A stretch of 15,211 nt of DNA. It comes from JAVBME01 sp031552765. GTDB taxonomy: Bacteria; Bacillota; Negativicutes; Acidaminococcales; JAISLQ01. Each line of letters opens with the position of its first letter. Position 1 is the stretch's first letter. The DNA lies in contig JAVBME010000020.1 of assembly GCA_031552765.1 (NCBI GenBank), positions 1-15,211 on the forward strand. The letters are read 5' to 3'. The notes below the pieces were generated by a model. It searched no databases, was not told the origin of the DNA, and saw nothing but the letters and a program-made list of their open reading frames with translations. Shown here piece by piece: positions 7,174 to 13,275 of the stretch. Made by a program: the position numbers and the translations under genes.

Positions 7174-8127
7174 TCAAAATTGCTTGTTCAGCCTGTTATC
7201 CAAAATGTTTTTAGCCTGGGTAACAATATCGCTTATTACTTTTTCGCAGGTATCGACTGATTTTATCAGGCCGATTATCTGCCCGATAGAGTGTAGGTAT
7301 TTATCGGTATCGCCACTTTCCCAGGCATCTCTTCCCTTCATACCCAGCATCAGCTTGTGTATTTCATCCAGCGTCTTGCCGCCGAACTCATGCCCCAGCA
7401 CTTCGTAGGCCGCCTTGGTTTTGGCCACGCGGTTAGGGTTGTCGGATTTCAAAGTCAGGGTGTCGGTGGAAGCAGCCCCTACCATCCACTGTTTGAAGCA
7501 GTCGTTGACCTCGGCTTCCGCTGTCGCCACAAAGCGGCTGCCCATCAGTACGCCTTCCGCGCCGTAGGAAAGCGCGGCCAGGAGGCCCCGCCCGTCATAC
7601 AGGCCGCCGCCCATGATGACGGGTATTTTTACCGCGTCCACTATCTCCATGGTCACTATCTCACTCGACACGCCAAACGGGCCGGGGTGCCCGCCCGCTT
7701 CAAAGCCAATCACGGCAATAGCGTCAAAGCCCTGTTCTTCCAGCTTTTTGGCAAAGCGCACATGAGGTATCTTGTGAAATACCTTTACCCCTGCTTTTTT
7801 TAGTTTTTCGATGATCGCGCCCGGATTGCGCCCCGAGGTTTCCACCACCGGTATGCCTTCCTCGATAACTATTGAGAGGTTGCGGTCGATGTCTTCCTGG
7901 GCGCCGGAAGTAGAAAGGTTAAAGCCAAAAGGCTGTTTGGTCAGTTGTTTGGTTTCTTTTATCGCCGCCAGCAAATCTTCCTTGCTTTTGTAGCTGCTGG
8001 CCGTCAAAATGCCTAAGCCCCCGGCATTGGACACGGCAGCGACCAGCCTTGGCCGGCCTACATGCTGCATGCCGCCCTGGATGATCGGGTATTTTATGTT
8101 AAAAAGTTCGGTTATGCGTGTTTTCAT
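7174..8127 (-). CDS. nitronate monooxygenase / FabK-like FMN oxidoreductase
   Basis: A 317-residue FMN-dependent TIM-barrel protein of the nitronate monooxygenase (2-nitropropane dioxygenase) / FabK group. Motifs seen are IIQGGMQHVG (15-24), NAGGLGILT, GFEAGGHPG with His147 (the conserved catalytic or flavin-near histidine) and the FMN-phosphate segment GGGLYDGRG...GAEGVLMGSRF (173-199). In this family some members oxidise nitronates, some reduce quinones, and FabK reduces enoyl-ACP. Its place in an acyl-CoA operon makes an enoyl-CoA-directed reduction or oxidation as likely as nitronate chemistry. The ribosome site TTGGAGGTAAT lies upstream of the ATG at 8127, and the gap to the CoA-transferase B gene is 33 bases. 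The automatic name should not be taken as function. Confidence 0.85.
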   Translation of the reverse strand: MKTRITELFNIKYPIIQGGMQHVGRPRLVAAVSNAGGLGILTASSYKSKEDLLAAIKETKQLTKQPFGFNLSTSGAQEDIDRNLSIVIEEGIPVVETSGRNPGAIIEKLKKAGVKVFHKIPHVRFAKKLEEQGFDAIAVIGFEAGGHPGPFGVSSEIVTMEIVDAVKIPVIMGGGLYDGRGLLAALSYGAEGVLMGSRFVATAEAEVNDCFKQWMVGAASTDTLTLKSDNPNRVAKTKAAYEVLGHEFGGKTLDEIHKLMLGMKGRDAWESGDTDKYLHSIGQIIGLIKSVDTCEKVISDIVTQAKNILDNRLNKQF

Positions 8128-8160
8128 AAACTATTACCTCCAAAATTCGCCTGCTTGTTG

Positions 8161-8808
8161 TCAGGAAAAAGTACCCACTTTTTCCGGTATTATCAAATCA
8201 GCCTCCGTTGCCGCCACCACCTCTTCCACGGTGACGCCGGGCCCTATCTCTTCCAGCACCAAGCCTTTATCTGTCACCCGCATGAGCGCCATTTCGGTAA
8301 TGATGGTATTCACCTTTCCTTTGGCGGTCAGAGGCAGAGTGCATTCTTTTCGTATTTTGGATTTGCCGTCTTTGGCATGTTCCATAGTCACGATGACTTT
8401 TTTCGTCCCTGCTACCAGGTCCATCGCGCCGCCCGGCCCGGCTACTTTACGGCCAGGCACTTTCCAGTTGGCCAGGTTGCCTTTTTCATCTACTTCCATG
8501 GCCCCTAATATGACGACATCTATATGGCCGCCGCGTATCAGGGCAAAAGAAGTCGCGCTGTCACAAAAACTCGAGCAGGCCGTTATGGCGGCATACTGCG
8601 AACCGGCGTTGCCCATGTCGAGGTCTTCCTCGCCTTCGGGGGCAAGGCCGCCAATGCCCACACAGCCGTTCTCCGACTGGAAAACCACTTCTTTATCGCC
8701 CACGTGGTCGGCTACTAAAGTAGGTATGCCGACTCCCAAATTTACAACATCGCCTTCGTCTAGTTCCAAAACCGCGCGCCGGGCGATAACATCCCTGTAA
8801 TCAGGCAT
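8161..8808 (-). CDS. 3-oxoacid CoA-transferase subunit B (class I)
   Basis: The 215-residue beta subunit of a class I CoA-transferase (AtoA/ScoB type). The catalytic glutamate is Glu46 in the signature SENGCVG, preceded by VNLGVGIPT. GGHIDVVILGAMEVD, GNLANWKVPG and GPGGAMDLV are typical of acetoacetate/succinyl-CoA transferase beta chains. The ATG overlaps the TAA of subunit A by one base (TAATG), as expected for subunits made in equal amounts. The active enzyme would exchange CoA between acyl-CoA and a carboxylate such as acetoacetate, acetate or succinate. If the downstream lyase-like enzyme releases acetoacetate or another acid, this transferase could recapture it as a thioester; this is inferred from context. 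Confidence 0.93.
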   Translation of the reverse strand: MPDYRDVIARRAVLELDEGDVVNLGVGIPTLVADHVGDKEVVFQSENGCVGIGGLAPEGEEDLDMGNAGSQYAAITACSSFCDSATSFALIRGGHIDVVILGAMEVDEKGNLANWKVPGRKVAGPGGAMDLVAGTKKVIVTMEHAKDGKSKIRKECTLPLTAKGKVNTIITEMALMRVTDKGLVLEEIGPGVTVEEVVAATEADLIIPEKVGTFS

Positions 8809-9464
8809 TATTCATCACTCTCCACCATATAATCGATCAAAATCCCCGGCACGGTTATCAGTTCGGGGTCAAGCTCTCCCACTTCCACTACCTTGTCCAC
8901 CTGCGCGATGACTACATCCGCAGCCATCGCCATAAGCGGGTTGACATTTTTGGCCGTCCTCCTCATAAAAAGGTTGCCCGCCCGGTCGCCCACATTGGCT
9001 TTTATTATGGCCAGTTCGGCGTGGAACCCTTCTTCAAACAAATACTCTTTGCCATTGATCACCCGTTTTTCCTTGCCGATCTCCAGCTCGGTACCTATGC
9101 CGGTCGGAGTATAAAAACCGCCTATACCGGCGCCGCCGGCTCGTATCTTTTCCGCCATCGTCCCCTGCGGGATGAGTTCAAACTCGGTTTCACCCGTCAT
9201 CATCTGCCGGCCGGACTCCGGGTTGCGAGCGATATGCGTGGCGTAAATCTTCTTGAACTGGCGGTTGACGATCATCTTGCCAAGGCCTACCTCCGGCGAT
9301 ACATTGTCGTTGGCGATAAGCGTCAAGTCTTTTACGCCCGACTCCAGCAAGGCATCCGTTATTTTGCTGGGATTGCCAAAGAAGGTAAAGCCGCCTATCA
9401 TTATCGTCATTCCATCTTTTACCATTGCCGCGGCTTCTTTTACCGAAATAATCTTGTTTCTCAA
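8808..9464 (-). CDS. 3-oxoacid CoA-transferase subunit A (class I)
   Basis: The alpha subunit of the class I CoA-transferase (AtoD/ScoA type), about 218 residues from a TTG start at 9464. The glycine-rich CoA-binding motif IGGFTFFGNP lies near residues 23-32. GAGIGGFYTPTGIGT and FHAELAIIKANVGDRAGN follow as in family members, and the protein ends before the overlapping subunit B start. The open frame continues upstream to an ATG at 9536, but that would overlap ECH-3 and add 24 residues with no family counterpart. A strong GAGGAGGA site at about 9470-9477 is placed exactly for the TTG, giving the usual length. The 40-base gap to ECH-3 shows nothing beyond this site. Confidence 0.9.
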   Translation of the reverse strand: MRNKIISVKEAAAMVKDGMTIMIGGFTFFGNPSKITDALLESGVKDLTLIANDNVSPEVGLGKMIVNRQFKKIYATHIARNPESGRQMMTGETEFELIPQGTMAEKIRAGGAGIGGFYTPTGIGTELEIGKEKRVINGKEYLFEEGFHAELAIIKANVGDRAGNLFMRRTAKNVNPLMAMAADVVIAQVDKVVEVGELDPELITVPGILIDYMVESDE

Positions 9465-9504
9465 AAAGCTTCCTCCTCGTCTATTCTTTTTATGCAAAAA
9501 ATTT

Positions 9505-10239
9505 TTAGCGGTGGTTTTTATTGGCAAAACCCACACCCATCAAGCCTAACGAGCTAAACGCCTCAAAGTCATACGGCGCGCCCTGGTTCAGCCTGTTTAT
9601 AAATTGCTTGCTCAAAGCAACCGCCCAGCGGTCGAGCTTGGCCAGCTTTCCGGCCCAGCCGAGCGCCACTTCCACTGCTTTGCCGTCCGGCGCCACTTCA
9701 TTTATCAGGCCCATATCCAGCGCTTCACGGGCGGAATACTTTTTGCCCAAAAGTATCATTTCGCTGAGCTTGCGTTTATTCACGACTTTGGCCACATTTA
9801 CCGAAGCTATGCCGGGCACGATATTCATCTCGAGCTCCGGCAGGCCAAATAAAGCGCCTTCATTAGCCACGACCAGGTCGCAATAGGTGATAAGGCTGCT
9901 GCCCAGCCCCAGGGCATGGCCGTTTACCGCGGCGATGAGCGGCTTGGGGAAAGAAGCGAAAGCGTCTGTAAACTCTTTCAAAGACGCATAATCTTTATAT
10001 ATCTCGATAAGCGGCAGCTCGGCGTTCTTTTTTATTTCCTCCACATCGCGCCCGGCGCAGAAGGATTTGCCCTCGGCCGCGATGACCAGAACATTTATTT
10101 CGCTGCTCTCAGCGGATTCTTGTAAGGCGGCCATGATTTCTTCTTTCATTTTGCGGCTTATGGCATTGCGCTGCTCGGGCCGGTTGAAGGTCAGCACCGC
10201 GACATTGCTGTCCACCGTAAATTTTATACATTCGTACAT
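9505..10239 (-). CDS. enoyl-CoA hydratase/isomerase family protein, ECH-3
   Basis: The first gene of the operon, a 244-residue crotonase-fold protein. Oxyanion-hole segments are FCAGRDV (60-66) and ALGLGSS (109-115). The first hydratase glutamate is replaced by Ser115; the second is kept as Glu135 in GLPEL. The segment after it (VPGIASVNVAKVV) also departs from the hydratase GGTQR pattern. It is therefore a single-glutamate crotonase like ECH-2, and isomerase-like, hydrolase-like or other acyl-CoA chemistry is possible. The ATG at 10239 has an AAGGGGGA ribosome site 7-8 bases upstream and lies about 28 bases from the start predicted for the sigma-54 promoter. Confidence 0.88.
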   Translation of the reverse strand: MYECIKFTVDSNVAVLTFNRPEQRNAISRKMKEEIMAALQESAESSEINVLVIAAEGKSFCAGRDVEEIKKNAELPLIEIYKDYASLKEFTDAFASFPKPLIAAVNGHALGLGSSLITYCDLVVANEGALFGLPELEMNIVPGIASVNVAKVVNKRKLSEMILLGKKYSAREALDMGLINEVAPDGKAVEVALGWAGKLAKLDRWAVALSKQFINRLNQGAPYDFEAFSSLGLMGVGFANKNHR

Positions 10240-10277
10240 TGCGGTTCCCCCTTAAAATATTATGTAACAAGGCATAA

Positions 10278-10295
10278 AGCAAAGAGCGTGCCAAG
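10278..10295 (-). promoter_or_regulatory. sigma-54 (-24/-12) promoter of the catabolic operon
   Basis: Read on the minus strand the sequence is CTTGGCACGCTCTTTGCT. TTGGCAC (10294-10288), five bases, then TTGCT (10282-10278) match the sigma-54 consensus TGGCAC-N5-TTGCW with the invariant GG and GC correctly spaced. The predicted transcription start is near 10267, giving a ~28-base leader carrying the ribosome site of ECH-3. The neighbouring upstream gene encodes a sigma-54-dependent activator, which strongly supports the call. Confidence 0.9.
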
Positions 10296-10302
10296 AAAAG
10301 AC

Positions 10303-10340
10303 AAAGCGCCGGACGGCTGTTTTCCAGCATCCGGCGCTTT
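10303..10340 (-). terminator. intrinsic terminator of the regulator gene
   Basis: Perfect 11-base arms AAAGCGCCGGA (10303-10313) and TCCGGCGCTTT (10330-10340) enclose a 16-base loop that can form an inner GCTG/CAGC stem. In the minus direction the hairpin is followed by TTTGTCTTTTC, a broken T tract. It lies between the activator gene and the sigma-54 promoter, so it would stop read-through and keep the operon dependent on the activated promoter. Confidence 0.78.
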
Positions 10341-10353
10341 AGCTATATATTGA

Positions 10354-10371
10354 TTTACACTTTTCTGTAAA
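10354..10371. promoter_or_regulatory. putative activator-binding site, UAS copy 1
   Basis: A perfect inverted repeat TTTACA-CTTTTC-TGTAAA, centred ~95 bases upstream of the predicted sigma-54 transcription start. It has the same arms and spacing as the two copies near 10440. The position fits an upstream activating sequence bound by the adjacent sigma-54 activator. Confidence 0.72.
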
Positions 10372-10430
10372 TGGCGCAGCAGCGTTTTCGCAATAGTCAG
10401 ACTAATTAAAAAGTTCTCTATTTATCAGCA

Positions 10431-10448
10431 TTTACAAAAAAATGTAAT
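10431..10448. promoter_or_regulatory. putative activator-binding site, UAS copy 2
   Basis: The inverted repeat TTTACA-AAAAAA-TGTAAT has one mismatch to the TTTACA-N6-TGTAAA pattern. It is centred ~172 bases upstream of the predicted start and shares its last base with copy 3, so the two centres are 17 bases apart and could bind adjacent dimers. Confidence 0.68.
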
Positions 10449-10465
10449 TTACATTTTTTTGTAAA
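10448..10465. promoter_or_regulatory. putative activator-binding site, UAS copy 3
   Basis: A perfect inverted repeat TTTACA-TTTTTT-TGTAAA, ending 8 bases before the stop codon of the activator gene on the opposite reading direction. It is centred ~189 bases from the predicted sigma-54 start, in the usual enhancer range. Confidence 0.7.
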
Positions 10466-10472
10466 CGTATTA

Positions 10473-11864
10473 TCATGTTTTATCTATGCCATACTCACGC
10501 AATTTGTTATAAAGGGTGGAGATGGCGATATTTAGTTCGGCGGCTATTTTTTTCTTGCTTTCCACACTGTGTCCAAAGGTGTCAAGGTAATAAACAAGTA
10601 TCTCCCGCTCGAAATCATTTACCATCTGGCCCAGGCTGTGTCCTTTTTGCAGGCCTTTGAATTTTTTGCCGGCCATGCCGCTTGCGTTGAGCAGGTTCTG
10701 CGGCAGGTCGCGCACTGTGATCATGCCGTCTTCGGACATGACGCAGGCGTGTTCGACCGCATTTTTCAGCTCGCGGACATTGCCCGGCCAGGAATATTCC
10801 TGCAATATATTCAGCGCCCTGGCGTCAATACTGATGGGCGACTGTTTGCGCCGCTCCTGCATCCTGATGAAATCGCGCACTAAAAGGCTTATATCGCTTT
10901 TGCGCTCCCTAAGCGCCGGCATCCTGATAACGAACACTGCCAGCCGGTAATAAAGGTCGGCCCGGAAGTTGCCGTCGTCCGCCATCTTGTGTACGTCCTT
11001 ATTAGAGGCGGCGATTATCCTGACATCTATGGGCAGGCTTTTCTCGCTGCCGACTTTTTTCAGTTTTTTGTCTTGCAGTACTCGTAGCAGTTTGGCTTGC
11101 AGGTTGAGGCTCATCTCAGATATTTCATCGAGGAATATAGTACCGCCGTGGGCGATTTCAAAAAGGCCTATTTTGCCGCTTTTGCGGGCGCCGGAAAAAG
11201 CGCCTTCCACATAGCCGAATAATTCGCTCTCGAGGAGATTTTCCGGGATAGCGGCGCAGTTTATATCGACAAAAGGGCCGTAACGGCGCGAACTGGCATT
11301 GTGTATGGCCTGGGCCAGGACATCTTTGCCGGCGCCGCTTTCGCCCAAAAGCAGCGTGGAACTGTCTGTTTTAGCTACTTTTTTAGCGTTGTTTATCGCC
11401 AGTTCCAGGGCGCTGTCCGCGCCGATGATGTCCTTAAAGGTCATATGGGCGCTGTAAGTTTCTTTCAGGCGGCTGTCGAGCTGGTTTATGCGAAAATTCT
11501 TCTGCTCAAGTTCGCTAAGTATATTTTTTATGCGGCGGACGTCTTTGACGATCAAGAGCACGCCCAAGAGGACGTCGTCTACGATAATGGGAAAATAGTC
11601 GCAATAGGACTCAAAGTCGCCTACCTTGCGCGGGATGTCCATCAGCGGCTGGCGTTTTTTGATGATATCGTCAAGGAAGGTCCGTGGGCGGAATTCGCGC
11701 CAGTTATGGCCGACGCATTCTTCGCTGGTCTTTTTGATAAAAGAGAGATAGGCTTCATTGATGTAAAAAACCACGCCGTGTTCATCTGTTATGAGAACGC
11801 CGTCGTTTATCATGTCAAACAGTTTGCGCACGCCGGGGCTGACGATCTCGCGCAGGCTGGCCAT
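10473..11864 (-). CDS. sigma-54-dependent transcriptional activator (PAS-AAA+-Fis)
   Basis: A 463-residue bacterial enhancer-binding protein. An N-terminal PAS domain (about 10-110, with NDGVLITDEHGVVFYINEAY) probably senses a ligand. A short linker helix follows, then the AAA+ core (about 142-385) with Walker A GESGAGKD (174-181), the sigma-54 contact loop GAFSGA (221-226), Walker B GGTIFLDE (240-247), the arginine-rich FRADLYYRL segment and WPGNVREL (359-366). The C-terminal helix-turn-helix is KKKIAAELNIAISTLYNKL (about 437-455). Walker A has Ala and Asp where Thr and Glu are usual, and the contact loop has Ser for Thr; both changes are mild. There is no receiver domain, so it is not a two-component response regulator. 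It most likely binds the TTTACA-N6-TGTAAA repeats just past its stop and switches on the catabolic operon. The start has only a weak GGTGA site. Confidence 0.94.
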   Translation of the reverse strand: MASLREIVSPGVRKLFDMINDGVLITDEHGVVFYINEAYLSFIKKTSEECVGHNWREFRPRTFLDDIIKKRQPLMDIPRKVGDFESYCDYFPIIVDDVLLGVLLIVKDVRRIKNILSELEQKNFRINQLDSRLKETYSAHMTFKDIIGADSALELAINNAKKVAKTDSSTLLLGESGAGKDVLAQAIHNASSRRYGPFVDINCAAIPENLLESELFGYVEGAFSGARKSGKIGLFEIAHGGTIFLDEISEMSLNLQAKLLRVLQDKKLKKVGSEKSLPIDVRIIAASNKDVHKMADDGNFRADLYYRLAVFVIRMPALRERKSDISLLVRDFIRMQERRKQSPISIDARALNILQEYSWPGNVRELKNAVEHACVMSEDGMITVRDLPQNLLNASGMAGKKFKGLQKGHSLGQMVNDFEREILVYYLDTFGHSVESKKKIAAELNIAISTLYNKLREYGIDKT

Positions 11865-11884
11865 AGTATATCACCGCTTTGCTT

Positions 11885-12850
11885 TTATATTACCGAAAAA
11901 ATAATTTTGTCTTTGTGCAAGTATTTTTTGGCTGTACCGCGGAGAGAGAAGCTCTCGAGGCAGGAAAGCACGCCGGCCGTGCAAAACCACTTTTTGCGCA
12001 GCGGGTAGCTTTCCCATCTTTCTTTATATATATCGCAGGCTATAGTGTAGGCGTCGCCGCTTTCCCGTTGAAGCCGCCCGGCTGTTTTGCGGCTGATTTT
12101 CTGGTAGTTGCTTACAGCGCCGTCGCAGGCTTTTTCCACGTCATATATAGCATCTTTATGGCCTGACAGCAAAAGGCCGGCTTTGGTGTTTTTTACCTTT
12201 TCCAGGCTCTCCTGGTAAAGGTTGAGCATGTCGAGGTTGTTTTCCCGGTAGTATAAGGTGGGGTAGAAGTTTTCCACCACCAGGTCGCCGACGAAAACTA
12301 TGCGGTTTTCCACGTCGAAAAGGCTCATATGTTCTTTGGTATGACCGGGGGTCAGCAGCGTCTGCAAGGGTCTGCCGGCGGCGTGTATGATGTCGCCGTC
12401 CTTGATATACTGCATCCGGCAGTTGAACTGGAAAGGCTGTTTTTGCTGGTAAGCGGCGACGAAAAAGCTATATTCCGGGCTGTCCGGCCAGCCGTTGGTT
12501 TTAAAATAGCCTTCAATATCCAGCCAGTATTGCGGGTCGGTCAGCTTTTGCGTCATAAGGTATTCCTGCTCGCTTATGTACACTGTCGTGCCCTCGCCGG
12601 CTAAAAAAGCGCACTGTCCGATATGGTCGACATGGCCATGCGTGAGGAAGATGTCGAGCTCATCTTTGCCGACGCCCAGCTCGTCTAAAGCCTGGGTGAG
12701 CTTTTCCCGGCATTTTTCAGTGTTGTGGCCGGTATCGACCAGGAGCGAGCGTTTTTCTCCTTTTATCACATAGCAGTTGACATCGGGCAAGGGGCCGTAG
12801 TCCATCGGCAGTTCCAGGCGGTAAATATCTTGGGCAAACTTTGTTATCAC
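11885..12850 (-). CDS. metallo-beta-lactamase-fold hydrolase
   Basis: A protein of about 321 residues with a metallo-beta-lactamase fold. THGHVDH supplies His71, His73, Asp75 and His76 of the dinuclear metal site; TPGHTKEH (His170), VGDLV (Asp189) and LSGHKD (His231) complete it. The N-terminal ADxIYRL-like and DTGHN segments also fit. The C-terminal ~85 residues extend beyond the core. The open frame reaches a GTG at 12859, but AAAGGTG lies almost on top of that codon and is correctly spaced (8 bases) for the GTG at 12850. The gene precedes the sigma-54 activator by 20 bases and shares its promoter. Thioesterase or lactonase activity on a pathway intermediate or inducer is conceivable; the family is too broad to decide. 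Confidence 0.86.
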   Translation of the reverse strand: MITKFAQDIYRLELPMDYGPLPDVNCYVIKGEKRSLLVDTGHNTEKCREKLTQALDELGVGKDELDIFLTHGHVDHIGQCAFLAGEGTTVYISEQEYLMTQKLTDPQYWLDIEGYFKTNGWPDSPEYSFFVAAYQQKQPFQFNCRMQYIKDGDIIHAAGRPLQTLLTPGHTKEHMSLFDVENRIVFVGDLVVENFYPTLYYRENNLDMLNLYQESLEKVKNTKAGLLLSGHKDAIYDVEKACDGAVSNYQKISRKTAGRLQRESGDAYTIACDIYKERWESYPLRKKWFCTAGVLSCLESFSLRGTAKKYLHKDKIIFSVI

Positions 12851-12900
12851 GAGACACACACCTTTACAATAGCAAAATAAAATACTTTGTCTTTGCCTGC

Positions 12901-12930
12901 ATTGTAATCCAAAAGGGGAAAAATTGGCAA
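12901..12930 (-). promoter_or_regulatory. sigma-70-type promoter for hydrolase-regulator pair
   Basis: On the minus strand, TTGCCA (12930-12925) and TACAAT (12906-12901) are separated by 18 bases, each 5/6 to the vegetative consensus. The predicted start is near 12894, about 44 bases before the GTG of the hydrolase gene. This would give basal, housekeeping expression of the activator. Confidence 0.55.
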
Positions 12931-13144
12931 GTGTTTTAAATTACAGAAAAAACAAGGCATGAATAATGTTGAAAAATAAGCTATTGATAGATTTTTTAAG
13001 ATAAAAAGTCAAAAATAGTTTGCTATAAAAATAAATACAGCATATAATAACTATATATTAATAGTTGACGGTGGATAAATTATCGTTTAGACGCAGCGTA
13101 TGATATAGTTGCAGAGGTGGCCTGTGATTTGCGCATCTTCACGT
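12931..13144. other. AT-rich divergent spacer
   Basis: AT-rich DNA between the divergent hydrolase and tpsB-like genes. I see no open frame or RNA gene. It contains an inverted repeat AACTAT-N6-ATAGTT at 13049-13066. ATAGTT recurs directly at 13015, 13061 and 13105 (spacings 46 and 44 bases), and an isolated TTGACG lies at 13065-13070 without a good partner -10. Function unknown. Confidence 0.4.
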
Positions 13145-13174
13145 TTTACGATCTTAGAAAATGATATTCATAAT
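13145..13174 (+). promoter_or_regulatory. predicted promoter of the two-partner secretion operon
   Basis: TTTACG (13145-13150, 4/6 to the -35 consensus), 18 bases, then CATAAT (13169-13174, 5/6 to the -10). The predicted start near 13181 leaves a leader of ~95 bases. The match alone is modest; its overlap with a Fur-box-like sequence adds weight. Confidence 0.5.
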
Positions 13175-13175
13175 C
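13157..13175. promoter_or_regulatory. Fur-box-like operator
   Basis: The 19 bases GAAAATGATATTCATAATC match the classical Fur box GATAATGATAATCATTATC at 16 of 19 positions and keep the ATGA-TAT-TCAT inverted core. The box covers the spacer and -10 of the predicted TPS promoter, where a Fur-iron repressor would block RNA polymerase. Iron-repressed TPS systems are known (for example hemolysin and heme-scavenging types). Confidence 0.62.
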
Positions 13176-13189
13176 CCGCTATATTTTCC

Positions 13190-13235
13190 CGGTGACAAAG
13201 CGTTTCACCGCGGAAAACTTTTTTAGCGGTTTTTT
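13190..13235 (+). promoter_or_regulatory. two mutually exclusive leader hairpins (attenuator-like)
   Basis: Hairpin A pairs CGGTGA (13190-13195) with TCACCG (13205-13210). Hairpin B pairs ACCGC (13207-13211) with GCGGT (13226-13230), with an inner AAAA/TTTT stem, and is followed by a run of T (13230-13235), like a weak intrinsic terminator. The arms of A and B share 13207-13210, so only one can form at a time. Located between the predicted promoter and the tpsB-like start, this resembles a terminator/anti-terminator leader. The short stems make it tentative. Confidence 0.42.
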
Positions 13236-13275
13236 ATATTTATAAGCAGTATTTTAGCGGCAAAGGATGAAACAA

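Noticed and set aside
9465..9536. N-terminal extension of CoA-transferase subunit A to an ATG at 9536
   Set aside because: It would overlap ECH-3, adds unmatched residues, and the strong ribosome site is placed for the TTG at 9464.
10343..10355. IHF-like sequence AATCAATATATAG on the minus strand between UAS and promoter
   Set aside because: It has one mismatch to the IHF consensus, is in AT-rich DNA and overlaps UAS copy 1; IHF is not the expected bending protein in Firmicutes.
10431..10465. A/T palindromes near the activator stop read as a terminator
   Set aside because: The stems have only one G:C pair per arm and no proper tail; a GC-rich terminator lies downstream, and the repeat with copy 1 points to protein binding.
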